8,710 nt of DNA from Clostridia bacterium (GCA_017501865.1 JAFVWD010000306.1:1-8710); one strand, 5' to 3'. Shown: positions 1 through 7,514, numbered from the stretch's first letter. Numbers and translations are program-made. Notes: a model not told the origin generated them from the sequence alone.

Positions 1-2
1 GT

Positions 3-947
3 CAGTTCTTCGGTGAAATGGCTATTTTTGACAGTAAGCCGAGAAGTGCAAGCTGCATTGCTCTCGAAGATACCGTTTGTATTGCGATAAACAAAGGTAA
101 CCTGCAGAAGTTCCTTGCTACCTGTCCGGATATGGCAGAGGTTATATTGAGCGGTATGAGTGGCAGAATAAGAAAACTCAACGAAGAGTTGTATAAACGT
201 TCACAAAGCAATAAGAAAAGAAAACAAACAGCTTTTAATCTTCCGCCTCAGTTTAATTTTTCTCATAATGTAAAGGCACCTGTTCAGGATCCGAATTATA
301 TTCAGTTGATAGAACAACCTTGTCCTGTGTGCGGAAAAATGGTAATTACAAAAGCTTTGAGAAAGAATTTGCTCCAGGTAAGAACAGTTGAAGAACAGGG
401 CAGAGTAATTTATTACAATGCCGACCCACTCTGGGTAGATGTTTCGCGTTGCCCTGCATGCACGTACAGTAACAGTACAAATAAATTCTTTACTATTGAT
501 GATAGCGAGGTTGACAGATTAAAACTTGCTCTGAAAACTCAGCATGCTTTGGTTATAAAAAATCATTCCGATATTTTACAAAGCTCTTTTGATAATATAA
601 TACTTACATATTTACAGGCAATACATATAAATGAAATGCTGAATCCCGAGGATAAAGCAACCATCGGTATGCTCTGGCTCAAGCTGCATTGGGCATGTAA
701 AGATGCGGGTGATATAAAATTAAGTGTTCATTGTGCGAGAAATGCAATAAAAAAATTGCGTAGTGTAATTGATGATGATCAGATTGTTGATTTGGATGAT
801 AAAGCACAGCTTGCACTTTATCTGGCGAGTCTTCTGAAGCTTATAGGTCAGAATGCTTCGGCAGAGGAGTATTGTGATGTTGCAATAGAAAGTGCAAAAG
901 ACGGCAATATAAAAAGAAGAGCAGAAAACTTTAAAGAGACTCTATAA
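3..947 (+). CDS. Cyclic nucleotide-binding-domain / DUF2225-like protein (5' partial)
   Basis: The open frame runs in from the left edge (codons from base 3), so the Met at base 18 is internal and the gene is truncated at its 5' end. The first residues, QFFGEMAIFDSKPRSAS, match the phosphate-binding cassette of CRP/FNR-type cyclic nucleotide-binding domains, including the Glu and Arg that contact the nucleotide in that family. Counting from the Met at 18, a helix follows to about residue 60, then a basic linker (about 61-70). Next comes a region with two Cys pairs, C102-P-V-C105 and C145-P-A-C148, with NADPLWVDVSRCPAC resembling the DUF2225 family and suggesting a zinc knuckle. The C-terminal part (about 165-309) is helical and TPR-like in feel (ALYLASLLKLIGQNASAEEY). 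No helix-turn-helix is seen in the visible part, so it is probably not a classical CRP-type transcription factor. Function is unknown; a ligand-sensing soluble protein is inferred. It ends just before a strong terminator hairpin. Confidence 0.8.
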   Translation, partial: QFFGEMAIFDSKPRSASCIALEDTVCIAINKGNLQKFLATCPDMAEVILSGMSGRIRKLNEELYKRSQSNKKRKQTAFNLPPQFNFSHNVKAPVQDPNYIQLIEQPCPVCGKMVITKALRKNLLQVRTVEEQGRVIYYNADPLWVDVSRCPACTYSNSTNKFFTIDDSEVDRLKLALKTQHALVIKNHSDILQSSFDNIILTYLQAIHINEMLNPEDKATIGMLWLKLHWACKDAGDIKLSVHCARNAIKKLRSVIDDDQIVDLDDKAQLALYLASLLKLIGQNASAEEYCDVAIESAKDGNIKRRAENFKETL

Positions 948-948
948 A

Positions 949-990
949 AACGGGAGCTGTAAAAAACAATTGTTTTTTACAGCTCCCGTT
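949..990. terminator. Bidirectional intrinsic terminator between convergent genes
   Basis: A perfect palindrome with 21-bp arms: AACGGGAGCTGTAAAAAACAA is followed directly by its reverse complement. The GC-rich base (CGGGAGCTG/CAGCTCCCG) is flanked by a T-run on each strand: AATTTTTTATT on the right for the + strand, and the complement of the A-run at 946-950 on the left for the - strand. It begins 2 nt after the stop of the upstream + strand gene and lies 38 nt beyond the stop of the convergent yifB gene, so it can serve both transcripts. The A6/T6 tracts within the arms could form an alternative, shorter U-tract structure. Confidence 0.9.
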
Positions 991-1028
991 AATTTTTTAT
1001 TGTATGGATTATTGTAATATATTCTGTT

Positions 1029-2561
1029 TTACTCTTTCCAGAATTTTCTGTCTAAGCTTCTGTATTGAATTGCTTCGAAGATGTGCTTTTTCTCTATTGA
1101 GTCGCTTTTATCAAGGTCCGCAATTGTTCTTGCGACTTTTAATATTTTGTCGTAAGCTCTTGCAGAAAGTCCTAATTTTTCAAATGACGATTCTAAAATT
1201 TTTGCGGCATCTTCGCTGAGAACACAGAATTTTCTTGTCATAGCAGGTGTCATTTTTGCGTTACAGGTAACATCTGTACCTTTGAAGCGCTCTATTTGAA
1301 TAGCTCTTGCCTCGTTAACACGTTTTCTTATGTCAGCTGAGCATTCGCTTTCTTCTGTGGCAGAAAGCTGTGCATAGTCTACAGGGGGAACCTCAATATG
1401 AATATCAAGCCTGTCAAGAAGCGGACCTGAGACTTTTGAAAGATACCTTGCAGGGGCACCGCTCGGGCAGGTGCATTTTTTTGTCGGATGACCAAAATGA
1501 CCGCAAGGGCAAGGGTTCATAGCACAAATAAGCATAACTGAGCAAGGGTATGTAAGGGCACAGGCAGCCCTTGAAATGGTGATTGTGCCGTTTTCTATAG
1601 GCTGGCGCAAAACCTCCATGGTGTTGCGTGTGAACTCGGGTAGCTCATCAAGGAAAAGTACACCATTATGTGCTAATGAAAGCTCACCGGGTTTCGGAAT
1701 TGTGCCGCCACCCGAAAGTCCTGCGGGAGAAACTGAATGGTGCGGTGCTCTGAAGGGGCGGTAATTGATAATAGGGTTATCCTTTGAAAGATTGCCTGAA
1801 AGTGAGTAGATTTTTGTTGTTTCAAGCGCCTCTTCTACTGTTATGTCCGGTAAAATTGTAGGGAGTCTTTTTGCGAGCATGCTTTTACCGGAACCGGGAG
1901 GACCTATCATCATTGCATTGTGTCCGCCTGCTGCTGCAACCTCGAGCGCTCTTTTTACTTCGAACTGACCTTTAACATCTTTGAAATCAGGTAAATACGA
2001 AGGAACCTCGAAGGTTTTGAAGGGTTTGATTTCAACAGGGTTTAATTTATAAACATCATTTATATGGTCGGCAACCTCTTTTAAGGTTTTTACACCATAA
2101 ACATCAATATCTTCAATAACGGCTGCTTCCTCACAATTACAGAAAGGAACAAAAATTTCTTTTATTCCGTGCTCCTTCGCAGCAATTACCATAGGGAGTA
2201 CCCCTTTAATGCCCTTTATTTCACCCGAGAGAGAAAGCTCACCGACAAAAGCGGAGTTTTTATAATTTCCTCTTATTTGCATAGTTGCTGAAAGCACTGA
2301 AACTGCAATGGGCAAATCGTAGTAAGAGCCTTCTTTTTTTACATCGGCAGGAGCGAGATTAAACGTGTAATGGTAACCGCCGTTCATTTCAAATCCGGAG
2401 TTTTTCATTGCAGCGAAAACACGTTCTTTTGCCTCGCTTACGGCTGTGTCGGGCAGTCCTACAATGTTGGTTTGCGTTTTACCGCTTGAAATATTCACTT
2501 CAACGTCAACCATATATGAGTTCAGTCCTAAAAGACCGACACTTTTAATTTTAGCAAACAT
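1029..2561 (-). CDS. yifB: YifB/ComM-family Mg-chelatase-like AAA+ ATPase
   Basis: At 510 residues this has the usual length for the YifB/ComM family. An N-terminal Lon-like domain (about 1-165) carries the signature NIVGLPDTAVSEAKERV (32-48) and LAPADVKKEGSYYDLP (69-84). The AAA+ Mg-chelatase module follows, with Walker A GPPGSGKS (220-227), FRAPHHSVSPAGLSGGG (270-286), Walker B LFLDE (302-306), a CPC...CTC cysteine cluster (C351, C353, C363, C365) and GPLLDRLDIHIEVP (379-392). The C-terminal Mg-chelatase_C domain contains LSARAYDKILKVARTIADL (464-482). In Vibrio cholerae, ComM is a hexameric helicase that promotes branch migration during integration of transforming DNA. By homology this protein probably remodels recombination intermediates in the cytoplasm; it is not expected to chelate magnesium. 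The ATG at 2561 follows an AAGGTG ribosome site overlapping the yfhO stop, with only 11 nt between the genes, so it is likely co-transcribed with and coupled to yfhO. No key residue appears to be missing. Confidence 0.95.
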   Translation of the reverse strand: MFAKIKSVGLLGLNSYMVDVEVNISSGKTQTNIVGLPDTAVSEAKERVFAAMKNSGFEMNGGYHYTFNLAPADVKKEGSYYDLPIAVSVLSATMQIRGNYKNSAFVGELSLSGEIKGIKGVLPMVIAAKEHGIKEIFVPFCNCEEAAVIEDIDVYGVKTLKEVADHINDVYKLNPVEIKPFKTFEVPSYLPDFKDVKGQFEVKRALEVAAAGGHNAMMIGPPGSGKSMLAKRLPTILPDITVEEALETTKIYSLSGNLSKDNPIINYRPFRAPHHSVSPAGLSGGGTIPKPGELSLAHNGVLFLDELPEFTRNTMEVLRQPIENGTITISRAACALTYPCSVMLICAMNPCPCGHFGHPTKKCTCPSGAPARYLSKVSGPLLDRLDIHIEVPPVDYAQLSATEESECSADIRKRVNEARAIQIERFKGTDVTCNAKMTPAMTRKFCVLSEDAAKILESSFEKLGLSARAYDKILKVARTIADLDKSDSIEKKHIFEAIQYRSLDRKFWKE

Positions 2562-2572
2562 TGTTTAACACC

Positions 2573-5398
2573 TTATTCGTTGTTATCTGGATTTTCTGAT
2601 TCATTCTCTGAAATCGGATTATCAATCGCTTCAAATACTGCTACATCAATTTCTTCGCTTGTTGTTTCTTCGTATAATGCAGGGTTGAATTTAAAGATTT
2701 TTAATCTTTTTACATAACAAAGCAATATTAAAGTTATTAATGCAAGTGTGCTGACTATTGCTCCTAATATAAGCCCGTCAGGAGTGTAGCTGAAGGTTAC
2801 CTTGTGTGCACCTTTGGTGATTCGTACACCTAAAAGTGCTTCGCCGACTGAAACGATATCTTCTTCTGCAACCTCTTTGCCGTCAATATAAACCTTCCAA
2901 CCGGTATCATAGTTTATAGAGGTGTAAAGTATTCCGTCTTCGCTTGCGTTTATTTTTCCTGAAATTTTTGTTTCTTCAAAGGATGTTACCTTTAAAGAAT
3001 CTTTTTTTAACTGATTATAGCCTTTAACAAATTGAGCATCGTCAAGGGTAACTGCGTAAAGGTATGTGTATCCGCTCTGACCATCCGTAATAGGTGCATA
3101 AACAGAAATTTTTTCGCCTTTTTCAAGATATCCCAAATCTAAAATATAAGGCTTTGTGTCAATCGGTTGAGAGATTGCTGTTCCGTTTGAAAGAGAAACT
3201 GTTATTCTTTCCACTGAATTTGCACCTGTTTTGAAGTAGAGGTAACCGTTACCGCTTTCCTGAACTACTAATTCATAGGTTAATGAAGCATCTGCAGGGG
3301 CTCCTGTTACTGTGTACGGGTAACAGCCGGAATCTCCGTAACCGTCATAATTACAGGTGGTGCTGTTTTCAGATATTTTATCTAATTTAATATCATTGAA
3401 AACATCGTTTATGCCTGTGGCGGTTTCAAATAATGCACTCTGAACCTCAAAAGGATTTGAGTTCTCGTGTGACCAATACTCAATATCCTCATTAGCTCTG
3501 AAGGCAATAGGGAGAGTGTAGTTGTTTTTATATGCTGTGTACTTATCCTTGCTGAAAAGTCTTTCGTAGTACTTTTCGTTCATTTCAGCGGTGCTTCCCA
3601 TATCGTTATCTACTATATAATCCAGAGCGAAAAAAGCATTGTAGACAGGTGTTTGCCTGTTGTAGGTGTAGCTGTTTATATAGTTGCTGAACATTCCTAA
3701 ATGGTACTGCATATTTGAAACTTTTTCATATGCCATTGAAGAGAAGGTTGACATTCCGTTGTAGTAGTACCAGCAGGGGTCCATTCTTGCTCTGAGAGAT
3801 GTAAGCTCCATACGGTAGTTGTCATTTTTCTCGTATTCGTCAAGCTTGTCTTTTATTATCTGAAAATCGTCATAATCGCTTACAAAGTTTGTCTTGTTCT
3901 GATCCATACTGTAATTGTTGGTGTTGGCGACAATATATTCTGCACAGCAAGAGCAGAGTATAAGTGCTGCAGCAGCAATTTTAGGGTATTGGTCATTTTT
4001 GAGAATTCCGAGTGCAAGACAGTAAATGCCTATGAAAGCAACACAAATCCATACACCTACTTCAGAGAAGTTTTTGGAGCCTATTTCCTGAACCATTATA
4101 ACAAAAAATACGGTAGCCGTACCAACACCTATAATTTGTCGTCTTGTGTACTCTTTTATAAATGTAAATGCTCTGAATGCAAAAATTAAAAGCAGGAAAG
4201 AGTACATATATGAAAATCTGTATGGTAAATCATTGGGGAAGTGGAATCCGTGCCAGATATAATTGAGATAATTTGTGTAACAGCTTGCAAACATTATTCC
4301 TAAAATACCACAACTGAAAATTTTCTCTTTTCCCGAAATGTGATTTGAGAAAATGAATAAGGGAACAAGCATAACCGTAAGAACACCACAGTAAACATTC
4401 GGTAAAACATCGTCACCGCTGCTTCTGATAGTAGGGTCGAGGTAGGCAAGGTGGTTAGCCAGAAAATCAAAAATCGAAAAATAAGTTTTAATTGTTTCAG
4501 GAAATGTACCTGAGGTTGCCGAACAGTTCCGAAGAACATAATATACAGGGAGAAGTGAAAATGCTGAGAGGCAAGCAGAAATAACAGAGGAAAAAGCGAA
4601 GAGAACACCTGTGTCGAAAAATCTTGCATTTCTGAGGTTGTTTGTTGCCCATGAAAAGGCATTTTTTATACCTTTTTCTCTGTCCCTGAGTCTGCCGAAA
4701 TATGTTGAAGTTAAATCGTATTGTACAAAGTAATCGTAAATAAAAAAGAGAACAGAAAAAATACAAACCATATATGCCATATAGTAGTTTGTTAAAAATG
4801 TCAGGGTTAAAGAAACAATGTAGAGAGAAAGCTTTCTTTCACGTATTATTTTATCAATTCCGAGCATTACAAGAGGAAAAAGATAAAAGGAGTCAATCCA
4901 CATAACATTCCAATAGTAAGCAATAAAATAACCGCTGCAGGCATAAAGCACACCGAAGGCTGATATAATAGGAGAATTTTCAGGTGTGTATTTCTTTTTT
5001 ATAAAATAAGAAAATGTAAAAGAAGCAACGGCTGCTTTCAAAAGAATCATAACCGCAATTGCTTCGGGCATATTTTTATGCCCTGCTAAAAGCATAACTA
5101 TAGCAAACGGGGAAGAAAGGTAGTTGTAAAAGTTTCCGAGGAATGTTCCTCCGCCGCCTGAGGTCCACGAGTACAAGAAACTGTCTGCATTGAAAACTCT
5201 TTCATAAAGCTCTGCAAATAAAGGACCGTACTGATGGTAAAGGTCCATTCTGAGGATTGTTTTGTCACCGAAGGGGATTAAGTCGTAGCAATAATAAACA
5301 ATGAGCATTATTGCTATAGTACAGCCTGAGGCTAAAAAGGAATATCGGTTATCTGTAAAAAAACCGAGTTTTTTGTTGTTTAAAAGCTTGCTTTTCAT
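2573..5398 (-). CDS. yfhO: YfhO-family multi-pass membrane protein (GT-C-like)
   Basis: A 941-residue integral membrane protein. A short cytosolic N-terminus is followed by a first membrane span (about 20-42), then an outside loop with an acidic motif, RMDLYHQYGPLF (D52), placed like the catalytic Asp of GT-C glycosyltransferases. About a dozen more hydrophobic spans run to about residue 490, including WNVMWIDSFYLFPLVMLGID (163-182) and NYYMAYM. A large extracytoplasmic soluble region (about 500-870) ends in the family hallmark INYDTGWKVYIDGKEV (828-843). A last membrane span follows (about 876-898), then an acidic cytosolic tail (about 909-941). YfhO of Bacillus subtilis is proposed to transfer sugar from an undecaprenyl-linked donor to lipoteichoic acid, with CsbB making the donor. 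A cell-envelope glycosyltransferase role here is inferred from family only; no CsbB-like or GtcA-like partner is in the window. The ATG at 5398 follows AGGAGA with 8 nt spacing. It is first in a two-gene operon with yifB. Confidence 0.9.
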   Translation of the reverse strand: MKSKLLNNKKLGFFTDNRYSFLASGCTIAIMLIVYYCYDLIPFGDKTILRMDLYHQYGPLFAELYERVFNADSFLYSWTSGGGGTFLGNFYNYLSSPFAIVMLLAGHKNMPEAIAVMILLKAAVASFTFSYFIKKKYTPENSPIISAFGVLYACSGYFIAYYWNVMWIDSFYLFPLVMLGIDKIIRERKLSLYIVSLTLTFLTNYYMAYMVCIFSVLFFIYDYFVQYDLTSTYFGRLRDREKGIKNAFSWATNNLRNARFFDTGVLFAFSSVISACLSAFSLLPVYYVLRNCSATSGTFPETIKTYFSIFDFLANHLAYLDPTIRSSGDDVLPNVYCGVLTVMLVPLFIFSNHISGKEKIFSCGILGIMFASCYTNYLNYIWHGFHFPNDLPYRFSYMYSFLLLIFAFRAFTFIKEYTRRQIIGVGTATVFFVIMVQEIGSKNFSEVGVWICVAFIGIYCLALGILKNDQYPKIAAAALILCSCCAEYIVANTNNYSMDQNKTNFVSDYDDFQIIKDKLDEYEKNDNYRMELTSLRARMDPCWYYYNGMSTFSSMAYEKVSNMQYHLGMFSNYINSYTYNRQTPVYNAFFALDYIVDNDMGSTAEMNEKYYERLFSKDKYTAYKNNYTLPIAFRANEDIEYWSHENSNPFEVQSALFETATGINDVFNDIKLDKISENSTTCNYDGYGDSGCYPYTVTGAPADASLTYELVVQESGNGYLYFKTGANSVERITVSLSNGTAISQPIDTKPYILDLGYLEKGEKISVYAPITDGQSGYTYLYAVTLDDAQFVKGYNQLKKDSLKVTSFEETKISGKINASEDGILYTSINYDTGWKVYIDGKEVAEEDIVSVGEALLGVRITKGAHKVTFSYTPDGLILGAIVSTLALITLILLCYVKRLKIFKFNPALYEETTSEEIDVAVFEAIDNPISENESENPDNNE

Positions 5399-5571
5399 CT
5401 TGGTTCTCCTAAAAAATAAATCTAATTATTTAATACCCCTAATAATACCATATATGTAAAATTCTTTCAATAATTTTAACGGTAAGTTTAAAAGTTTTTT
5501 AAATTTGTTCTAAACAAGGACAAGTGTTAATAAATATTTTTTAGAAAGCAAAAATTAAGGGGATTGATAAA
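5399..5571. other. Divergent intergenic region yfhO / spoIIIAA
   Basis: This 173-bp, strongly AT-rich gap is the only sizeable non-coding stretch in the window. It holds the yfhO promoter (5442-5470, - strand), the yfhO ribosome site (AGGAGA on the - strand at about 5407-5412) and the spoIIIAA ribosome site AAGGGG (5557-5562, 9 nt before the ATG). By analogy with Bacillus the spoIIIA operon should start here from a sigma-E promoter. I could not find a convincing sigma-E match. A weak sigma-A-like pair, TTGTTC (5505-5510), 17 nt, TAATAA (5528-5533), is at a plausible distance from spoIIIAA. A small inverted repeat, TTGTT-CTA-AACAA, covers 5505-5517. Confidence 0.7.
5442..5470 (-). promoter_or_regulatory. 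Sigma-A-type promoter for yfhO-yifB
   Basis: Read on the - strand, TTGAAA (5470-5465) and TATTAT (5447-5442) are separated by exactly 17 nt, and TGG sits directly before the -10 as an extended -10 element. The predicted transcription start is about 5434-5436, giving a leader of roughly 36 nt before the yfhO ATG at 5398. Each box differs from the TTGACA/TATAAT consensus at a single position. This is the best housekeeping promoter match in the divergent intergenic region, and it implies vegetative expression of yfhO-yifB, unlike the sporulation operon on the other side. Confidence 0.75.
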
Positions 5572-6492
5572 ATGCAAGATTATTTAAATGCAATTTCACT
5601 TTTACCAAAAGAAATAGAGGTGCTTCTGTCTTCAATACATGAGGATTTAGCCGGGAGTATTAATGAGATACGCTTCAGGGTAAACAAGCCTTTGACGTTG
5701 AATTCGAGGAAGGGGGTATTTTATTGCACGAAAAGTGGTCGTGCTACCACGAGCTACAATGATGATTTGTTTTTTACGGATGAAAGAAAAATGCAGGAGA
5801 TTGTATTTTCGCTTTCGCGACGTTCGATTCATACATATCAGGATATGCTGGCAAAAGGATTTTTGCCTTTGAAAAACGGCTGTAAAGCAGGGGTGGCAGG
5901 ATGCGCGGTCATTAAAAACGGCTCGGTGTATTCCGTGTCATCTTTTAATAGTGTAAATATAAGAATTTCAAGGGAATATTGCGGATGTGCACAGGAAGTG
6001 GCGGAAGCTGTGGGTGAAAAATGCAATTCTTTTCTTCTTGTGGGACAACCGCTTTCAGGGAAAACAACACTTTTAAGAGATTTGTGCAGAAAATATGCAG
6101 GGGAACAAAGCTTCGAGCCTAAAAAAATTGTGATTGTAGATGAAAGGGATGAAATAGCCTCAAAATCCTTTGGAGGTGGTGTCGATGTGGGGGTTCATAC
6201 CGATGTTTTGTCGCTTTACCCCAAAGAAGTGGGGATTGATATTGCATTGCGAACACTTTCGCCGGACATTATTGTTCTTGATGAAATAGGTAGTGAAGAC
6301 GAAATTAATGTTATGCTGTCGGGAATGAATAGCGGTGTTGGGTTTATTGCAACTGCGCACGGGAATAGCTTTGAAGAGGTTCTTTTAAGACCTAATATTA
6401 AAAAAATAGTGGATGCAGGTGTATTTAAAAAAGCTGTTGTTCTCAAGGGTAAGGAGTCACCCGGTGAAGTTGCGGAAGTGATTGAGCTATGA
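5572..6492 (+). CDS. spoIIIAA: Stage III sporulation protein AA, secretion-type ATPase
   Basis: The protein has 306 residues, close to the length of B. subtilis SpoIIIAA. Its N-terminal domain carries the family motifs NEIRFRVNKPL (31-41) and GFLPLKNGCKAGVAG (96-110), with NIRISREYCGCA (129-140) leading into the ATPase core. The core has Walker A GQPLSGKT (158-165), an acidic segment KIVIVDERDEIA (185-196), Walker B-like DIIVLDEIG (232-240) and a His-box-like TAHGNS (261-266). It is related to type II/IV secretion ATPases and is thought to power the SpoIIIA-SpoIIQ complex from the mother-cell cytosol during engulfment. The ATG at 5572 is preceded by AAGGGG with 9 nt spacing, and no competing start is needed. 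It is the first gene of the operon, and its TGA stop overlaps the next ATG (ATGA). In Bacillus the operon is under mother-cell sigma-E control; no clear sigma-E promoter was seen upstream here. Confidence 0.96.
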   Translation: MQDYLNAISLLPKEIEVLLSSIHEDLAGSINEIRFRVNKPLTLNSRKGVFYCTKSGRATTSYNDDLFFTDERKMQEIVFSLSRRSIHTYQDMLAKGFLPLKNGCKAGVAGCAVIKNGSVYSVSSFNSVNIRISREYCGCAQEVAEAVGEKCNSFLLVGQPLSGKTTLLRDLCRKYAGEQSFEPKKIVIVDERDEIASKSFGGGVDVGVHTDVLSLYPKEVGIDIALRTLSPDIIVLDEIGSEDEINVMLSGMNSGVGFIATAHGNSFEEVLLRPNIKKIVDAGVFKKAVVLKGKESPGEVAEVIEL

Positions 6493-6932
6493 ATTCTGTA
6501 AAGGTTTGCATTGTAGCATGTTGTGTGCTTCTTGCAGGAATAAATCGTATAATGAATATAAAAAAATGCAGTAAGGCATTATATGAAGCTATTCGTTTTA
6601 TAAATCTGACAAAAAATAATATACGGTTTTCTTCTATGGATTACGATGGGCTGGTAGAAAGCGGAAAAAAAGAGGGGTTTTCTTTCATCAGCTTTGACGG
6701 TAACATAAGTATTTCTGATTGTGTGGGCGAAAAGCTGAAAAATGAATTTGAGAGCTTTGTCAGAAAAATAGGTACTACCGATGAAACGGGGCAGATGTCT
6801 ATTTGCGACGAATACATTGAGCAATTTAAAAATTATTACAATGAATATAAGAAAAATGAGAAAGGTAAAATTAATGTGGTTGGGGCATTAAGCGCGTTTT
6901 GCGTTGTGTGCATCCTGATACTCGGAGGATAA
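6489..6932 (+). CDS. spoIIIAB: Stage III sporulation protein AB, GspF-like membrane protein
   Basis: The protein has 147 residues with one hydrophobic span at each end (about 3-19 and 129-146). Between them is a soluble helical region containing the family's conserved stretch, here FVRKIGTTDETGQMSICDEY (90-109), corresponding to the LGTSD...Q motif. SpoIIIAB resembles GspF-type platform proteins of type II secretion and is thought to sit in the mother-cell-derived membrane next to the SpoIIIAA ATPase. It is about 24 residues shorter than the roughly 171-residue Bacillus protein; both membrane ends are present, so the shortening lies in the middle domain. The start overlaps the spoIIIAA stop by 4 nt, with GGAAGTG about 10 nt upstream acting as ribosome site, so translation is coupled. 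Its last codons carry the GGAGGA ribosome site of spoIIIAC. Confidence 0.93.
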   Translation: MNSVKVCIVACCVLLAGINRIMNIKKCSKALYEAIRFINLTKNNIRFSSMDYDGLVESGKKEGFSFISFDGNISISDCVGEKLKNEFESFVRKIGTTDETGQMSICDEYIEQFKNYYNEYKKNEKGKINVVGALSAFCVVCILILGG

Positions 6933-6933
6933 A

Positions 6934-7128
6934 ATGGATATTTCGTTTGTTTATAAAATAGCGGCAATAGGTTTGATAATAGCGGTGCTGAATCAGATAT
7001 TACAAAAAAGCGGAAAAGAAGAATATACCCTTATCACAACAATTGCAGGAATAATAATAGTTGTGTTAATGCTGCTTCCTTTTGTTTCTCAGTTAAATGA
7101 TGAGTTGTCATCGTTTTTCGGGTTATGA
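6934..7128 (+). CDS. spoIIIAC: Stage III sporulation protein AC
   Basis: A 64-residue protein of nearly all hydrophobic sequence: two membrane spans (about 5-23 and 33-52) joined by a short charged loop KSGKEEY (25-31), where the K-E-Y is shared with Bacillus SpoIIIAC. It belongs to the small membrane components of the SpoIIIA complex and is related in fold class to SpoIIIAD; a role in the membrane base of the channel is inferred. The start is clear: GGAGGA (6924-6929) lies 4 nt before the ATG and overlaps the end of spoIIIAB, giving a TAA-A-ATG junction. The stop overlaps the spoIIIAD start as ATGA. Confidence 0.95.
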   Translation: MDISFVYKIAAIGLIIAVLNQILQKSGKEEYTLITTIAGIIIVVLMLLPFVSQLNDELSSFFGL

Positions 7129-7514
7129 CAATTACATATTTAGCTGCCTTTACGCTTGTGTGCCTGGTTTCTTTAATGCTTTTAAAGAAGCATGCATCAT
7201 CCTTTTCTCTTGTGGCAGAAATAGCGGTGATTGCTATTATTGTTACAGGCTTTTTACCCGAGTTTAACACACTTGTGGAGGCTTGTAAAAGCATTAGCGA
7301 TACAGCGGCGGTATCATCAGACGTGTTAAAAACAATGCTTAAAGCTTTTTCTGTTCTTACTGTAGGAGGTATAACGGCAGATATATGTCGTGATAATTCT
7401 GAAAATGCACTTGCAGGTGTTGTTGAAATAATAGTTAAAATTTTAGCTGTTTCTTGTGCAATTCCGACCTTTACTGCAGTTCTTGTAACAGCCTTGTCGC
7501 TTGTGGAGCAATAA
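7125..7514 (+). CDS. spoIIIAD: Stage III sporulation protein AD
   Basis: A 129-residue membrane protein (Bacillus homologue about 133) with hydrophobic spans near 3-20, 28-43, 72-84 and 98-126. The typical family element is GGITADICRDNSENALAG (81-98), with C88, D90 and the following VE (100-101), then a hydrophobic helix ending at LVEQ. It is a component of the mother-cell side of the SpoIIIA-SpoIIQ complex. The ATG overlaps the spoIIIAC stop (ATGA). The bases before it (TTTTTCGGGTT) hold no good ribosome site, and an in-frame stop at 7101 excludes earlier starts, so it probably depends on re-initiation by ribosomes finishing spoIIIAC. Its last codons carry the ribosome site of spoIIIAE. Confidence 0.94.
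   Translation: MTITYLAAFTLVCLVSLMLLKKHASSFSLVAEIAVIAIIVTGFLPEFNTLVEACKSISDTAAVSSDVLKTMLKAFSVLTVGGITADICRDNSENALAGVVEIIVKILAVSCAIPTFTAVLVTALSLVEQ
7505..7508 (+). promoter_or_regulatory. Ribosome site that fixes the spoIIIAE start
   Basis: GGAG inside the last codons of spoIIIAD lies 7 nt before the ATG at 7516. It decides for that ATG rather than the in-frame TTG at 7501, which has no ribosome site and would add MWSNK before a clean signal peptide. Confidence 0.75.

Noticed and set aside
1004..1219. Open frame on the + strand just after the terminator
   Set aside because: It lies antisense to the 3' end of yifB, has no ribosome site and no family-like composition; it is a shadow frame.
1480..1520. 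CPC...CTC cysteine cluster in YifB as a possible novel metal site
   Set aside because: This cysteine cluster after the NP-C-P-C-G motif is a usual trait of the YifB/ComM family.
4300..4766. Two overlapping - strand frames inside yfhO
   Set aside because: Both lie within the well-supported yfhO reading frame region in other frames, are rich in Phe/Leu as expected from shifted membrane-protein codons, and lack start signals.
5487..5503. Inverted repeat TTTAAAA-GTT-TTTTAAA
   Set aside because: It is made only of A/T pairs in an AT-rich gap, so chance and weak stability explain it; no T-tract or known operator match.
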